Shown here one piece after another: positions 14,972 through 15,482 of a stretch of 15,482 nt of DNA. The position numbers were made by a program, and so were the translations under genes. The first letter of the stretch is position 1, and each line of letters opens with the position of its first letter. This stretch comes from Limnochordia bacterium. Its GTDB lineage: Bacteria > Bacillota > Limnochordia > Darwinibacteriales > B1SED10-159. The notes beneath the pieces are model-generated. The model did not search any database, was not told the origin of the DNA, and saw only the letters and a list, made by a program, of their open reading frames with translations. Location: NCBI GenBank assembly GCA_007132255.1, contig SLOZ01000034.1:1-15482 (forward strand), given 5' to 3'.

Positions 14972-15397
14972 ATCGCTAGCGGATATAGCGTATTCAAGGC
15001 TCCATTTGGACATGACCCAAGAAAGCGATGTTCCTGGGCGAATCTTGGACTGCAATGCCGGCTAACGGGAGCCTCTGGCCGAAGGTCAGCTGAGCCCGAT
15101 AGCCAGTTGCCCTTTGCCGGGTTGCCAGTATTGGCGGCATATCGAACGCTCAGGCGTCGCGGTCCCTGCCAGCTGGCGAGACGTCCTGGCGGCCCATTTC
15201 AGCACTGACAGTGCCGCTTGCGGTGATTGGAAAAATTTGTATCATACCAGGTGCCTGGAAAAAAATGTCTTTGACCGTGACTGCGAAGCGACGTTCGCCT
15301 TAGCGGCTTTGACGGCGGCGAAGCCACAGTTCGTTCACGGCGACTTTCATCAAGGTAGGGAGCAGTTCAACTCACGGACTGGTTCGAACGCCTGAAA
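14958..15397 (+). pseudogene. Possible decayed reading frame with one in-frame TAA
   Basis: From ATG 14958 a 35-residue frame runs to TAA 15063-15065. The same frame then stays open for another 110 codons to TGA at 15396-15398. The downstream part has G/C-rich third codon positions and a Cys/Trp-containing sequence (C-P-L-P-G-C-Q-Y-W-R-H, then A-A-C-G-D-W), which looks more coding-like than random. A REP-like palindrome interrupts it at 15247-15258. No ribosome binding site precedes the ATG and I recognise no family. It could be a gene remnant, a short gene starting downstream of the TAA, or chance. Confidence 0.3.
15244..15275. repeat. REP-like palindrome related to the 65-bp repeat
   Basis: CCAGG (15247-15251), TG, CCTGG (15254-15258) followed by an A run and ATGTC. 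The core AGGTGCCTGG differs from AGGTACCTGG in the 8599-8715 duplication by one base and lies in the same orientation. In both cases an A-rich stretch follows within a few bases. Similar palindromes in other genomes accompany REP-associated tyrosine transposases; none is visible here. Confidence 0.5.
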
Positions 15398-15462
15398 AAC
15401 GTCTGCAGCTGCTCAGCCCCGTAGTCCCGCATTTCGGCTCAACTGGTGACTCCCCAACCGTG

Positions 15463-15471
15463 TGCTATAAT
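15463..15471 (+). promoter_or_regulatory. Extended -10 promoter reading out of the right edge
   Basis: TGCTATAAT matches the sigma-A extended -10 (TGnTATAAT) perfectly. The -35 region is poor (TGGTGA at 15444-15449 with a 16-nt spacer), as is common with extended -10 promoters. Transcription would begin near the window end and serve a gene or RNA to the right. Confidence 0.6.
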
Positions 15472-15482
15472 TTCATCCAAAA

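Larger units (their letters stand above)
14790..15482. other. 693-nt region without a confident gene
   Basis: Holds the 18-bp tandem duplication, a 16-bp-period duplication, a possible decayed frame (14958-15397), a REP-like palindrome and a promoter at the right edge. GGTTCGAAC at 15381-15389 looks like a tRNA T-loop, but the flanking bases do not form a stem. No RNA family was recognised. Confidence 0.5.

Noticed and set aside
14597..15055. 152-residue minus-strand frame overlapping the 3' end of the gpsA-like gene
   Set aside because: Overlaps nearly 200 bases of a well-supported gene, and its middle is simply the translated 18-bp tandem repeat.
15381..15389. tRNA T-loop (GGTTCGAAC)
   Set aside because: Flanking bases do not form a T-stem on either strand, and no acceptor or anticodon arms can be built.

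Overview
The window looks like a bacterial chromosome segment of moderate to slightly high G+C, read by eye only. Strong Shine-Dalgarno sequences (AAGGAGGG, GGGAGGAG, AGGAGGGG), two probable TTG starts and the PlsY/GpsA type of phospholipid pathway point to a Bacillota-like organism, possibly a deep-branching or poorly cultured one. This placement is an inference. No rRNA, tRNA, CRISPR array, phage gene or transposase gene was recognised.

Left part (1-3173), minus strand, transcribed right to left: a secreted or membrane-tethered HtrA/Deg-type serine protease, an AIM24/TIGR00266-family protein, and the N-terminal part of the glycerol-3-phosphate acyltransferase gene plsY, which runs off the left edge. 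A 422-nt gap with several inverted repeats separates the protease gene from the AIM24-family gene.

Middle part (3826-12423), plus strand: a run of four envelope or secreted proteins. They are an Asp-box (BNR-type) beta-propeller with a signal peptide, a six-helix membrane protein of no recognised function, a tryptophan-rich acidic secreted protein or lipoprotein, and a 1202-residue exported mosaic. The mosaic carries five PPC-type beta-sandwich repeats, a HYDIN/ASH-like domain, another beta domain and a C-terminal FGE-sulfatase (SUMF1-like) domain that lacks the catalytic cysteines. Each gene has its own strong ribosome binding site. The gaps hold unusual repeats: a 13-bp tandem array with 39-bp higher-order structure, and a 65-bp direct duplication with a palindromic core. 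These four genes are the most novel-looking part of the window. A joint surface role is inferred from order, strand and export signals only.

Right part (12566-15482), plus strand: a two-domain GNAT acetyltransferase closed by a clear rho-independent terminator, then a divergent GpsA-like glycerol-3-phosphate dehydrogenase. GpsA makes the substrate that PlsY acylates. In many Bacillota plsY and gpsA are adjacent, but here they lie about 13 kb apart on opposite strands. The last 690 bases hold short tandem duplications, a possible decayed reading frame, a REP-like palindrome related to the 65-bp repeat, and an extended -10 promoter pointing out of the right edge.

Gene starts were set by Shine-Dalgarno position and signal-peptide logic. 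Several open frames extend further upstream, but those extensions look non-coding.
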